A DNA stretch of 64,000 bases from Actinorhabdospora filicis (GTDB lineage: Bacteria > Actinomycetota > Actinomycetes > Mycobacteriales > Micromonosporaceae), in contig NZ_BSTX01000002.1 in the NCBI RefSeq assembly GCF_030269765.1, forward strand, positions 248,001 through 312,000. Reading direction: 5' to 3'. The notes beneath the pieces are model-generated. The model searched no databases and was not told the origin of the DNA. It worked only from the letters and a program-made list of their open reading frames with translations. This document shows, piece by piece, positions 36,293 to 44,591 of this stretch. Each line of letters begins with the position of its first letter. The stretch's first letter is position 1. Made by a program: the position numbers and the translations under genes.

Positions 36293-37231
36293 CTAGTAGC
36301 CGATGGTCTGGCCGTTCGCGGTCACGGTGATGGTCGCCGTCGTCGCGGCGGGCGCGCCGATGTCGCGCCACTGGAGGACGGCGTCGGCGATCTCGTCCCA
36401 CAGGCGCCGGGGACCACCCTGCCGGACGCGGCGTGGCGGAGCGGTGAGTCCAATGTGCGCCCACGACCCGCTCGTGGGATCCTCCAGGCCGATGTGGGCG
36501 CCCATGATGTCGTTGTCGCCGGTCCAGGTAAGAACGTCGCGGACGTGGGCGGCCACGAACATGTTGGCGTCGTGGTCGTAGAGCGCGTCGCGCGGGTCGA
36601 GGTCGGTGGTGGTCTCGATGCCGTCAATCTCGGGGACGTCGTCGGAGGTGACGCGCTGGCCGCGGTCGCGCATGAACGCCACGCCGCCGACGACTCGGCC
36701 GGTCGCGGTGCCGTCGGCTGCGACGGTGAGTTTCGTGAGGAACTGGCGGCGCAGGCCGGTGTCGAGGGGAACGACCAGGATGCCGCCGGGGCGGGTCTGT
36801 TCCACCCAGGCGTACGGGATGCGGGTGACGCTGTAGGTGGCGATGACGCCGCCGTAGGGTCCGCCCGGTGTGTGACCGGCGGAGGCGTCGCCGATGACCA
36901 GGCGGGGGGTGACGCCTGTGGAGTCGAGTGCGGCGGCAGCGCGGGCGGCCACCTCGGCGTCGGTCTCGACGCTCACCACCCGGTCGGCGCCGAAGTGGGC
37001 GGACAGGATCGCGGCGTTGTAGCCGGTGCCGGTGCCCGCCTCCAGCACCGGCTCCTCGGTGATGTCGAGATGCCCGAGCATGACGGCCATGACCCCGGGC
37101 TCGGATGACGATGAGGTGGGGATGCCGGTCTCGTCGCCAGGTTGGGTGCACCTTATCGGGGGTCTTTCTAGGCCGGACTGGGAGGCAAGGCGGTTGCTAG
37201 ATCGCATGGGCGGAGCGTCATAACACCGCAA
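36293..37231 (-). pseudogene. 3' fragment of a PIMT-like O-methyltransferase
   Basis: Family-like sequence begins near 37147 (TQPGDETGIPTSSSSEPGVM) and continues with the SAM site VLEAGTGTGYNAAIL, VVSVETDAEVAARA and VPYAWVEQ-like region, then the long C-terminal extension seen in RiPP-associated PIMT homologues. The first about 28 codons (MRCYDAPPMRSSNRLASQSG) do not look like the family, which normally has 70-90 residues before the TQ. A matching N-terminal piece (FAAVDRSVFIPPDVWVW) is found at 42086-42265 in the same orientation. The gene therefore appears split by about 4.9 kb of inserted DNA. Most likely non-functional. Confidence 0.65.
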
Positions 37232-37267
37232 GGTCGCAGACTCTCGTAGGCGTCGTTCGCCCGTAGG

Positions 37268-38701
37268 TCAGACCACGGCTGGATCCTTCATAAGGTACCG
37301 ATCTTTGCTCACCACGGTCAGAGTCTCCCGACCCCGGGTCAGAGCAACGTACAGGCTGCGAGCGTCATGGTCGGCTGCATTCAGCACAATCGCATGGTCA
37401 TATTCGAGCCCCTTGACAAGCAGTGGCCTTGACACCAGGCGCTGTTCCTGGGGGCGGCCAGCCGACCGAGTTTGGTAGCGGATGCTGACTACCGCATCCC
37501 GGACAGTCAACCCACTATCACTCGACGCAAGCCGCAAGGCGCGAAGCATATCTCGCCATGCTTCGCGGCGGTACGTTCGCACGCCTTTAAGGTCGCGAAG
37601 CAGAATCAGGGCATCGTATACGTCCTGTGGAGACGTGTGACTTAGCAGATGGTCGAGTGCAGCCAGCTGCGGTTCGGCCCCTCGACGTTTAAGATGGCTA
37701 ACCGGCTTTCCTGTCTTGAGCTTGTTTGCAATCGCAGAATCGAGTAGGGCAGGAATGCCAACCGAACAACGCTTGGCAAATTCGAGCGTTTCGAAGGCCA
37801 AGTTCTTTGTCGATCCTTGATCAACTATCACGGCGAACTTCTCCATGACTTTCCCTTGTAGTTCCTCCATCATGCCGTATGAACCATTCAGCTTTGATGC
37901 GATTTGAGTGCAATCCGAGGGAAACGTACCGATAGCAACTGTCGAGCCGGGGGATTTCGCCCGCGAGTGACAGGCGTTGACCGCCCCTCCATGAACGTCG
38001 CTTACCCACACCAACGGCGCATTTTGGAGGTCTATTGCTTCTCCGTTCAAGAGATTGCTCCGAATCTCAATGAGCCACATTCCCAATTCAATGTTGTGGC
38101 CATGCCAGCGCCAAGGGAAGTTCGGGGTCGAAAATTCCTGCCATCGAGGAACAACGTGCTCACTCCATCGAATCGTGACGTTGTCTCCGAAGCTAAAAAT
38201 ATTCTGGAGGCGATCTCCGAGAACGCAAATCGGTAGAACATCCGCAATCTGCACGACCAAGGCGTGCTGCTGGACAACACAGTCCTGGTACTCATCTATG
38301 ACCACAAAGGAGTAGCTTTCCTGTAGCATGTGCTGAATCGCGCTCGAACGCACAGCTCGCGCAGCCGCAATGTAATACAGGTTTGAGTCTTTCCAATCAG
38401 GCAGGTGTCCGACTTGGAGGTCAGAAAGCTCTGGGTAGCTCAATGCCAACTTAAAAGACCACCCAGCCAGAGTGTCGACGCGGGAGGTTTCCCTACTGAC
38501 ACCGAACCGCCTCAGGCGTCTACGCAGCGCATCGACACCAGCGTTTGTATGAGTCAGGATGAGGACTCTTTCTCCTCTTTCCTGAGCAGCGCTTACTAGG
38601 GCAGCAACGAGCTCAGTCTTGCCTGTGCCAGCTGGAAGCTCGATTGAACAAGGTAGGGAGTCGCGGATGCCCTCAGCGGTACTCTTCAACGCTTGACTCA
38701 T
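37268..38701 (-). CDS. UvrD/Rep-like helicase, Gabija GajB-like
   Basis: A 477-residue superfamily 1 helicase, close to the usual GajB length. Motif I AGTGKTE (K28), motif II VVIDEYQDC (D136-E137), motif III-like CVLGDRLQNIFSF, motif V VKGLEYDHAIVLNA and motif VI LYVALTRGRETLTVV are all present. ATG 38701 starts 4 nt after the nuclease stop; ATG 38728 would overlap it by 23 nt. In Gabija, GajB associates with GajA and is thought to sense or activate on phage nucleic-acid intermediates. Codon use and base composition are foreign to the window. Confidence 0.8.
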   Translation of the reverse strand: MSQALKSTAEGIRDSLPCSIELPAGTGKTELVAALVSAAQERGERVLILTHTNAGVDALRRRLRRFGVSRETSRVDTLAGWSFKLALSYPELSDLQVGHLPDWKDSNLYYIAAARAVRSSAIQHMLQESYSFVVIDEYQDCVVQQHALVVQIADVLPICVLGDRLQNIFSFGDNVTIRWSEHVVPRWQEFSTPNFPWRWHGHNIELGMWLIEIRSNLLNGEAIDLQNAPLVWVSDVHGGAVNACHSRAKSPGSTVAIGTFPSDCTQIASKLNGSYGMMEELQGKVMEKFAVIVDQGSTKNLAFETLEFAKRCSVGIPALLDSAIANKLKTGKPVSHLKRRGAEPQLAALDHLLSHTSPQDVYDALILLRDLKGVRTYRREAWRDMLRALRLASSDSGLTVRDAVVSIRYQTRSAGRPQEQRLVSRPLLVKGLEYDHAIVLNAADHDARSLYVALTRGRETLTVVSKDRYLMKDPAVV

Positions 38702-38705
38702 TGGC

Positions 38706-40472
38706 TCAGTCGTCCCCCTGCTCGGCATCTTGAGGCTCGTCGTACACGAATTTCCTCAAGCGTGTGAACCCTTTCTTGAGGACATCAGAGAGTTGCCCCT
38801 TGTGAGTGATCAGAAGTTCACCGAGAGCTTCGCCATGATCTTCGCGCTTAAACCATGACTTGTCGTCTTTGTCCTTTTCTTTCTTGGGACATGCAGCTTG
38901 ACGAAGTGCAGCCTTGACATCTTCGAGCGTTCGCGTACCGTCGAGCCATTCGTCGGGGTCGATGGTTGTGATGGGAGATGTTCCCGTCAGTCTCGCGTTG
39001 ATTGATGAGAGTACGGACTCTCGCCCTTTGATCTCAGCGGCGAGCTCTACCAGCTCCTTGAGAGCATCGCCCTCGAATGCGTCGATTATTTCATGTTCGA
39101 TCGCTTTACCCACGCTCCATCGCACCATTTTGACGCCGGCCTCTTCGGCTGTCTGTACGAGAGCGTCGACTCCGCGGTCATCATTGTCTACCATTAGCAG
39201 CGTCGGGTAGCCAAGCTCCATCAGCGAGCGTGCGCGCTTTGGTGCTGTGTGACCGCCGCCGTTAATGTGCGTGACCCCCAGAGCGGTGTGTGACGCTGCA
39301 CCCTCAGTTTCTCTCTTTTCATCCCAGCACCGGAGCAGCACCCGGCAGATCCCACTCTCTGTCTTACCTTCACACACGATGATGCGCTTAGCCAGCACAG
39401 CGGCAGGGCCAGCACGCAAGGTTCCTTGGTGCTCATCCAGGTCAGCGGGAACCGAGAGAACAGACGTGGCACCCTGGGCAGATCGAACCACAGATATGTC
39501 TCCTGCGGAAAGATACTGCACCGCGATCGGGGAGTGAGTTGTCATCAGCACCTGGCCCCTGCCGGAGACGGTTCTTGATTTAAGGTGCTGCAGCAGATGA
39601 TTCAGACGGTGCGGCTCAAGTCCATGCTCAACCTCGTCGATCAAAACCACAGACGTCTCAGCGAGGGCTTTCTCTTGGATAGCAAGGCTAGTCAATCTCC
39701 GCGTGCCCAGGCCATGCGACGTCAGGGGAACAGTATCGTCGTGCAACAGAAGGTTGCTGCTAGCAGCATTACCGGTGGGATCAAGCCCTGGTCGTAGATT
39801 CCCGAACGACTTGCTCCCGATTTTGTGTGCGGCCGCGACGACGTCCTGTGTTGCTTGCTCCAACTCCTTTGGTGGAGCTGTGAAGAAGGCATTCCTGGCG
39901 CTTCGATGCGCGGCGGTTACAGCCTCGTTGACACCGGCACGCTCGTTTGTGAGCCTAGTCAGGGCTGACCCACGCCCCCATCGCATGTGGGTATCAATTC
40001 GATCGTCGACACGAAACAGCCCAAACTTCTCTCGTAGGCCCCCGTTGACGATGTGCGGAGTGTCCTCCTCTCCGAGTCGGATGACCGTCCACTGCGGTTC
40101 AAGTGACGAAGTGACTTCCAGCCGCACAATGACGCACGGCTCGGAACCATCCTCGGGGTCGTGCAGAATCTCATTATCATCCGTTATTCCAGATAGGTGC
40201 ATGCCCAGAGCTGAGTCGCGTTGCAGCGCGGACGGAAGGTCTGCAATGACAACCGTGATCACAATCGGTGAATCGACGTTGCAATTATAGAAGTCGGCGT
40301 CTGTGAAGGGGATGTTCCAACGAGAGCTGAGAGTAAAAGCGATAGCATCCAGGAGCGTCGTCTTTGTGCTGTCCCCTGAACCTACGAGGCATACAAAGCG
40401 GTTGTCCGGCAAGATCCAGTCGGCTTCTTTGATGCCTCGGAAGTTACGTATAGTGACTTTTCTAATTCTCAT
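38706..40472 (-). CDS. OLD-family ATPase/TOPRIM nuclease, Gabija GajA-like
   Basis: 588 residues, near the canonical GajA size. N-terminal ABC-type ATPase (MRIRKVTIRNFRGIKEADW), Walker B SVVLIDEVEHGLEP and H-switch MTTHSPIAVQYL; C-terminal TOPRIM with E368 (IIVCEGKTE) and D429-N-D431 (LLMVDNDDRG). The P-loop is unusual: GSGDSTKTT has Thr where Gly normally precedes the Lys. GajA is a sequence-specific DNA nickase held in check by nucleotides. ATG 40472 begins the conserved MRIRKVTIRNFRG; the 41 codons upstream are not family-like. Followed at 4 nt by the helicase gene. Confidence 0.82.
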   Translation of the reverse strand: MRIRKVTIRNFRGIKEADWILPDNRFVCLVGSGDSTKTTLLDAIAFTLSSRWNIPFTDADFYNCNVDSPIVITVVIADLPSALQRDSALGMHLSGITDDNEILHDPEDGSEPCVIVRLEVTSSLEPQWTVIRLGEEDTPHIVNGGLREKFGLFRVDDRIDTHMRWGRGSALTRLTNERAGVNEAVTAAHRSARNAFFTAPPKELEQATQDVVAAAHKIGSKSFGNLRPGLDPTGNAASSNLLLHDDTVPLTSHGLGTRRLTSLAIQEKALAETSVVLIDEVEHGLEPHRLNHLLQHLKSRTVSGRGQVLMTTHSPIAVQYLSAGDISVVRSAQGATSVLSVPADLDEHQGTLRAGPAAVLAKRIIVCEGKTESGICRVLLRCWDEKRETEGAASHTALGVTHINGGGHTAPKRARSLMELGYPTLLMVDNDDRGVDALVQTAEEAGVKMVRWSVGKAIEHEIIDAFEGDALKELVELAAEIKGRESVLSSINARLTGTSPITTIDPDEWLDGTRTLEDVKAALRQAACPKKEKDKDDKSWFKREDHGEALGELLITHKGQLSDVLKKGFTRLRKFVYDEPQDAEQGDD

Positions 40473-41067
40473 AGGTTTCACGCTTTCTGTATAAGGATTG
40501 ACAGCCTGGCGCGGACGCATGCCGCCGCTCAAGGGTGGAGGCGCGCGAAGCAGCCGAGGAATGACAGCAGGATTCGCCGGCGGCAATGCGGGCACAGCCC
40601 ACCCATTGCCGAGCCTAGCTGCTGCTGATAGTTTAGAACAAAAGTATGTTTCTTGAAAGCGGCCTGTTTGGCGCGCTGCCCCGGGGCGTCGTTGTGCGAT
40701 ACCACCAGGTCGCGACGTTACACTCGGGTTAACTCGAACCCCAAATTGATCAAGCCCGCTAGATCAATCCGGCAATCGCTTGCCGAGTCCGTTTTGGATA
40801 GAAGCTCGGCAGTTTTGGTGATTACCCGATCTCGGACAGTGATCAACTAAGAGTCGCCCGTTTGGGTGAAATACTTGTATCGAAAGCTCGCAAATAGCAT
40901 CCCCCGATCTACCCACCGTGACCGAGAGTGCAGCGCTACGTTTAGCTGAGCGTCCGCAAAGCATCTTCCGGCCGTGATGTGCGTCAGACCACTCCCAGCG
41001 TAACGCTTTCGATCATGTCTTGGCTCCGGTCGAACCTCTCAGGCAAGGCGCGCAACGGGGTGAGAGC
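40473..41067. other. Low-G+C intergenic region upstream of the Gabija-like operon
   Basis: About 595 bp without a credible gene. A TATACA -10-like element lies about 15 bp before ATG 40472. A near-perfect 14-bp palindrome TCGGGTTAACTCGA is at 40724-40737. The base composition rises toward the NUDIX gene. The right edge of the low-G+C DNA falls here or at the NUDIX terminus. Nothing else recognised. Confidence 0.5.
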
Positions 41068-41574
41068 CTAAGCGGAGTACTCAGCGACGCCTGTCGTCAG
41101 GGCTTCAAGTGCATCCGCGAGCCGCCCATGCACATACGGCCGTAGGAGGCGCTTCGCCTCTTCGGGGCTGGCGAACCGGAAGCCGCCAAGCTCGTCGTTA
41201 GCGAACGTCAGCCCGGCGGTCTGTTCGTTGCTCAAGACACCGCCGTCGAAGACGAAGACCAGCGAGTCATCCCATGGCCCATGCGGCGGCATCCAGTGCA
41301 CGCAGAGCAGTGCGCCGACCCGGACGTCGAGCCCAAGTTCTTCACGGAGTTCGCGCTGAGCAGCGTCGTGGGGAGCCTCGTTGGCCTCGCACATCCCGCC
41401 GGGCAAGTCCCAGTCCGGCTTGTACTTGGGATCGACCAGCAGCACGCGTCCAGCCTTGTCGCGGATCAGGACGTCCGCGGCGACCCGCTTGCGGGGCTGC
41501 TTGGCGTTGCCTTCGGCGAGGTAGGCCTGGTACGCCTCGGGGTCGGACTCGTACAACGGCACGTCCGCCGCCAC
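41068..41574 (-). CDS. NUDIX hydrolase
   Basis: 168 residues with a complete Nudix box beginning at GGMCEANEAPHDAAQ and ending RELREELGL (Gx5Ex7REUxEExGU). The N-terminus (MAADVPLYESDPEAYQAYLAEGNAKQPRKRVAADVLIRD) is typical of actinomycete NUDIX proteins that follow XRE/TPR regulators. GTG 41574 has AGGAG upstream, which overlaps the end of the preceding regulator remnant (8-nt gap). Hydrolyses a nucleoside diphosphate linked to another moiety; substrate unknown. Confidence 0.88.
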   Translation of the reverse strand: MAADVPLYESDPEAYQAYLAEGNAKQPRKRVAADVLIRDKAGRVLLVDPKYKPDWDLPGGMCEANEAPHDAAQRELREELGLDVRVGALLCVHWMPPHGPWDDSLVFVFDGGVLSNEQTAGLTFANDELGGFRFASPEEAKRLLRPYVHGRLADALEALTTGVAEYSA

Positions 41575-41582
41575 GTGTGCTC

Positions 41583-42085
41583 CTAGTGCTGGCGATCGCC
41601 CTTGCTAAGCCACTGGTACATCCGCAGCCTAGCTTTGAGCGCTTTGTCCAGGTACTCCAGGAAGCTCGTGACGACCGTGTTCGTCCGCTGGCCGGCGAGC
41701 ATGCGCTTCAGGTCGGTGAGCTGTTGGATCACGAGGTACGACCCCAAGGACTGCGTCGAGTCCAGTACCTCCTGAGCGATCATGCAGGCCTCGTCTGGCT
41801 TGCCTTGGCGGATGAGGGTGCCGACCAGGAGCAGTTGGCCGAAGGCTCGACTTCGCTGAGATGAACTGGGCCGCAGCGCGACGATCCGCTGCGCCTGGCG
41901 TGGACTTCACTGAGGTCTCCCAGCTGCCGCATGCAGTGCGCGAGCGAGTTGGCGAGCGATCCCTCATCGAAGCGACTGACCCAGGGCGACGGCGCCTCGT
42001 TCGGAATGGCACCAAGGGCGGCTTCGGCGCGGGCCAGCAGCTGGTGGCACTCCTTCGTCATCTGGAGCGAGGCAAAGCCGCGGGC
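41583..42085 (-). pseudogene. C-terminal remnant of an XRE/TPR-type regulator, frameshifted
   Basis: Starting near 42085 the minus strand reads RGFASLQMTKECHQLLARAEAAL ... SPWVSRFDEGSLANSLAHCMRQLGDLSEVHA, then at about 41905 the sequence continues in another frame as QAQRIVALRPSSSQRSRAFGQLLLVGTLIRQGKPDEAC ... LGSYLVIQQLTDLKRMLAG to the stop at 41583. Adding one C (GCC-CAG) would join the two. This is the TPR tail of a helix-turn-helix regulator; the HTH and most of the protein are absent, replaced upstream by the methyltransferase 5' fragment in the same frame. Confidence 0.65.
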
Positions 42086-42265
42086 GCGGCGGATCAAGCG
42101 GTGGTCGCCGGTGTGTTCGTCCCACACCCAGACGTCGGGCGGGATGAACACCGACCGGTCCACGGCGGCGAAGGCGGGCCGCCAGAGGCCACGGAGGTCC
42201 CCGGCGGCTTCGAGCTGATCGAGCAACGCCACCTGCGTGGCGTGCCCTTCGGGAGTGATCGTCAC
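42086..42265 (-). pseudogene. 5' fragment of the PIMT-like O-methyltransferase
   Basis: From GTG 42265 about 60 codons read MTITPEGHATQVALLDQLEAAG and AFAAVDRSVFIPPDVWVWDE, the pattern of the N-terminal region of actinomycete PIMT-like methyltransferases (AxVPRxxFIPxxxW). Homology then changes to an XRE/TPR tail near LIRRARG. The 3' part with the SAM-binding site starts about 4.9 kb away (37147). The start codon overlaps the stop of a short upstream peptide gene (GTGA). Confidence 0.6.
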
Positions 42266-42366
42266 TTGTCGTGCTTCCCGCCCTTGTCATCGGGCCGACC
42301 GCGGCTGTCGTCGTCCTTGCCGTAGCCGGACTTGCCATTGGAGCCACGAGAACATCCTGTGTTCAC
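42262..42366 (-). CDS. Short highly charged peptide, possible imiditide-like RiPP precursor
   Basis: A 34-codon frame (GTG 42366; GTG 42408 would give 48) ends with TGA overlapping the methyltransferase start (GTGA). The C-terminal half is dominated by Lys, Arg, Gly and Asp (KSGYGKDDDSRGRPDD, then GGKHDK). Imiditides are RiPPs in which a PIMT homologue methylates an Asp of a highly charged linear precursor, giving an aspartimide; a coupled charged peptide before a PIMT gene fits that layout. No clear Shine-Dalgarno is seen. Family assignment is inference and the enzyme gene is broken. Confidence 0.4.
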   Translation of the reverse strand: MNTGCSRGSNGKSGYGKDDDSRGRPDDKGGKHDK

Positions 42367-42377
42367 AGCGAGGCGTG

Positions 42378-42413
42378 CTGTGGACAAGCTGGTCTGCCCA
42401 CAGCTCACTCCTG
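42378..42413. promoter_or_regulatory. Inverted-repeat box shared with 44592 (copy 1)
   Basis: CTGTGGAC-N11-CCCACAG, continuing CTCACTCCTG. The outer CTGTGG/CCACAG arms are inverted repeats. An equivalent box with identical 11-nt spacing lies upstream of the XRE gene and second small gene. Here it sits 75 bp upstream of the small gene at 42488 and in the control region of the divergent peptide/methyltransferase unit. Confidence 0.6.
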
Positions 42414-42487
42414 TTCCACGCCTGCGCTCTGGGCTGATGGTGGTGGCAGTGCGGTGCCCGGCCTCACGTGGTCGACAGGAGGCCGTC

Positions 42488-42724
42488 ATGCTCGCCAGTT
42501 ACGCCTTCACCCTCTATGCCAAGCAGCGGTACAACGGCTACAACGCCGCCGGGAAAGCGACGCTCAACAACATGATCAAAGCCATTCAGCTGAACCCGGC
42601 CATCGGGGACTTGCTGAAGGCCAGCGACACCCGCACCTGCCGGCTAGGGCCGGCGCGGGTGGACTACAAGCTGATCGGTCGCCACCACGATCAGCACATC
42701 ATGATCACCGACGTCGCGGCGTAG
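42488..42724 (+). CDS. Small RelE/ParE-like protein (tentative)
   Basis: 78 residues (MLASYAFTLYAKQRYNG...), ATG 42488 after AGGAGG. The order of a basic N-terminal strand, two helices (AAGKATLNNMIKAI), and C-terminal strands ending RVDYKLIGRHHDQHIMITDVAA resembles the RelE/ParE toxin fold, but the match is by pattern only. It shares promoter-proximal sequence with the small gene at 44708. It is convergent with a member of a paralogous protein family (42749-43285), the same layout as at 44708-45492. Confidence 0.6.
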   Translation: MLASYAFTLYAKQRYNGYNAAGKATLNNMIKAIQLNPAIGDLLKASDTRTCRLGPARVDYKLIGRHHDQHIMITDVAA

Positions 42725-42748
42725 CCGCCAAGCATCGGCCCGGGGTGT

Positions 42749-43285
42749 TCACTCCGGGCCGGTGTGCTTTCCGTCGATCAGAACGCCTTGGGCGTAGAGG
42801 TCCCCGAGACGTCCTTCGGCGATGGCGTTCTCGACGGTGGTGGTCAGTTCCTGTTCGCGGGCGAGATCCTCAGGTGTGGTCTGCGTCCAGCGGTACCAGG
42901 CGGCCGTCAGCTGGTTCAGGGGGTTCCAGTCGTGGGTGTCGAGGGTTTCACCGCGGCAGGTCGCCTCCCAGCTCGCTTCGAACTCCCAGGCTTGCTCGTC
43001 GGTGAGTGCTTCGCGCACCGCTTTTGGGGTGCAGGCGATGACGGGGCCGGACAGTCCGGTGAGTCGTTGCGGGGCGGACATGCGGGCGTAGTCGGTCCGG
43101 GTGGACTCGGCGCGGGCCGGGTCTCCGCCTGCGGTGATCCACCAGCGGCAGACCATGAGCATCAACGCTTCCAGGTCGAAGTCCTTCGCGGCGAGCGCGA
43201 GCGCCTGGCGCCACTCGGTGTCGAAGAGCTCGCGGTCGCCGGCGTTGAGGAGCGTGTAGGTCTCCTGCCCGGTCAGCATCTCCAT
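42749..43285 (-). CDS. Hypothetical protein, paralogue of 44968-45492
   Basis: 178 residues. The N-terminal half is clearly related to the protein at 44968-45492: both have M-E/D-M-L-x-G-x-E-T at the start, then EWRQALALAAKDFDLEAL and LMVCRWWITAGGDPARA. The pattern F-x2-EW-x-AL-x2-A-x2-D-x-DL recalls DUF6247-type proteins that neighbour RelE-like genes; this is weak evidence. C-terminal halves diverge. Convergent with the small RelE-like gene, 24 nt between stops. Confidence 0.65.
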   Translation of the reverse strand: MEMLTGQETYTLLNAGDRELFDTEWRQALALAAKDFDLEALMLMVCRWWITAGGDPARAESTRTDYARMSAPQRLTGLSGPVIACTPKAVREALTDEQAWEFEASWEATCRGETLDTHDWNPLNQLTAAWYRWTQTTPEDLAREQELTTTVENAIAEGRLGDLYAQGVLIDGKHTGPE

Positions 43286-43343
43286 GCCGTGGAGTCTGCC
43301 ACCGGGCAATACCGTGGTCGCCGGACACGCCGTGCGATGCGGG

Positions 43344-44567
43344 TCAGGCCGCCAGGGCGGGCAGCGCGGCGACGCGGTCGCGGATGTCGCCCAGCTCCGG
43401 AGCCGACGCCAGGCGGGCCAGGCGTGCCCGGGATGTGGCGCGCAGCCGCTCGGGCGGGGTGATGTCGAGGACGCCGTGCGCGACTTCGTCGGCGGCATCG
43501 AAGCGCCCGGCTGCTGCGTGAGCCAGGGCGCCGGTCAGCCTGGCCGCGACCCAGGCGGGCCGTGAGGTGTCGAGCCCCGCGGCGGAGTTTCCGGCATCAC
43601 CCAGGGCGTCGTCGGGCCGATCCAGGGCCAGAGCGGCTTCGGCGAAGTACAGGTGCAGCTCGGCGGCGTCGAACCCGAACCGGCCAGGGGTGTCGGTGGT
43701 GAAGTCGGCCTCGGCGATGCCGCGTGCGGTGGCCGCTCCGGTCGCATCGTGCATGGCCGCCAGGGTGGGGAGCTGTCCGGCGGCGGCCAGGCGGGCGCGT
43801 TCGGTCCGGTCGGGAGCGTGTTCGAGCCCGTCGGTGGCGTAGGCCAGCGACGCGCGCAGGTCCCCGGCGAGGCGGGAGTGAAGTGCCTGGAGGTTGCGGG
43901 CATGGCAGGCCAGGCGGGCATCACCGACGCCGGTGGCGATGGAGTGCGCGGCGGTCAGGTGGACTCTTGGGTCGCGGCCCAGGTGCTCGGCGAGGTTTCC
44001 CAGGAGCAGTGAGGCCCAGCCGGCGCAGTCCTCCAGGGACCGGGCCACGGTCGCGCGCTGTGTCCGCTCCAGGGCGCCGCCGATGGCGGTGCGGTAGCCG
44101 GCCACCGCGGCGAACACGTGTGCCGGGGCGTGACGGGAGTAGTCCAGGGCGAAGGTCTCCACGGCGGCCTCGGCCGCCTCCGTCGCGGCCGTCCCCCCGG
44201 CGGCCAGGGATATCCGCACCGATTCCACGAGCGCGGCGAGTTCGGTCATGACCTCACATCCTCGGCAAGCCGGACCACATTGCCCCCACGGTAGTGGGAC
44301 GGCGGCCACGACGGGAACGACGCGCGGAATCGACTGACGCAGCCGCGGCCGGGCGGCCTCGGCGAACAGCGCCTCCAGGGCGCCGTGCGCGTCCAGTGCC
44401 TCATCGGCTGCGCGGGCGATTCCCGGTGGTCCCGGCCGTAGGCCGCGCTCGATCTGCGAGAGGTACGACGGATCGATGTTCCATGCCCTGGCCGCCTGGC
44501 GCAGTGAGATCCCGCGCCGCTCCCGGCGGGCGCGAAGTGCCTGCCCATAGGTGGATTCGGCCGTCAC
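43344..44567 (-). CDS. XRE family regulator with TPR-like C-terminal region
   Basis: 407 residues from GTG 44567 (GGGAGGG upstream). Residues about 5-65 are an XRE HTH (YGQALRARRERRGISLRQAARAWNIDPSYLSQIERGLR). The rest is Ala-rich helical repeats (AAHSIATGVGDARLACHARNLQALHSRLAGDLRASLAYA ...) of TPR type. A stretch PLPWGQCGPACRGCEV after the HTH contains three Cys. It lies between two paralogous gene pairs. The shared inverted-repeat box directly before its start suggests it regulates itself and both small genes. Confidence 0.85.
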   Translation of the reverse strand: MTAESTYGQALRARRERRGISLRQAARAWNIDPSYLSQIERGLRPGPPGIARAADEALDAHGALEALFAEAARPRLRQSIPRVVPVVAAVPLPWGQCGPACRGCEVMTELAALVESVRISLAAGGTAATEAAEAAVETFALDYSRHAPAHVFAAVAGYRTAIGGALERTQRATVARSLEDCAGWASLLLGNLAEHLGRDPRVHLTAAHSIATGVGDARLACHARNLQALHSRLAGDLRASLAYATDGLEHAPDRTERARLAAAGQLPTLAAMHDATGAATARGIAEADFTTDTPGRFGFDAAELHLYFAEAALALDRPDDALGDAGNSAAGLDTSRPAWVAARLTGALAHAAAGRFDAADEVAHGVLDITPPERLRATSRARLARLASAPELGDIRDRVAALPALAA

Positions 44568-44591
44568 TGTGCCCTCCCGACCGTGTGGACA

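Larger units (their letters stand above)
37150..42085. mobile_element. Putative inserted defence island splitting the methyltransferase gene
   Basis: This stretch separates the two methyltransferase fragments and contains a Gabija-like pair, a NUDIX gene and the tail of an XRE/TPR regulator. The Gabija part is far less G+C-rich than its surroundings (28 of 60 bases G/C in 38041-38100). No transposase, integrase, clear target-site duplication or terminal inverted repeat was seen; a 10-bp direct repeat AGGCAAGGCG (37183, 41041) is too short to be convincing. Boundaries are inferred from where homology stops, within perhaps 50 bp. Confidence 0.45.

Noticed and set aside
37268..40472. Alternative assignment as PARIS, Septu or a retron effector
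   Set aside because: PARIS has AriA/AriB without a UvrD helicase, Septu pairs an ATPase with an HNH nuclease, and no reverse transcriptase or ncRNA is present. OLD-TOPRIM plus UvrD fits Gabija.
37183..41050. 10-bp direct repeat AGGCAAGGCG flanking the Gabija-like genes as attachment sites
   Set aside because: Ten bases in G+C-rich DNA are expected by chance over this distance, and the copies do not coincide with the homology break points.
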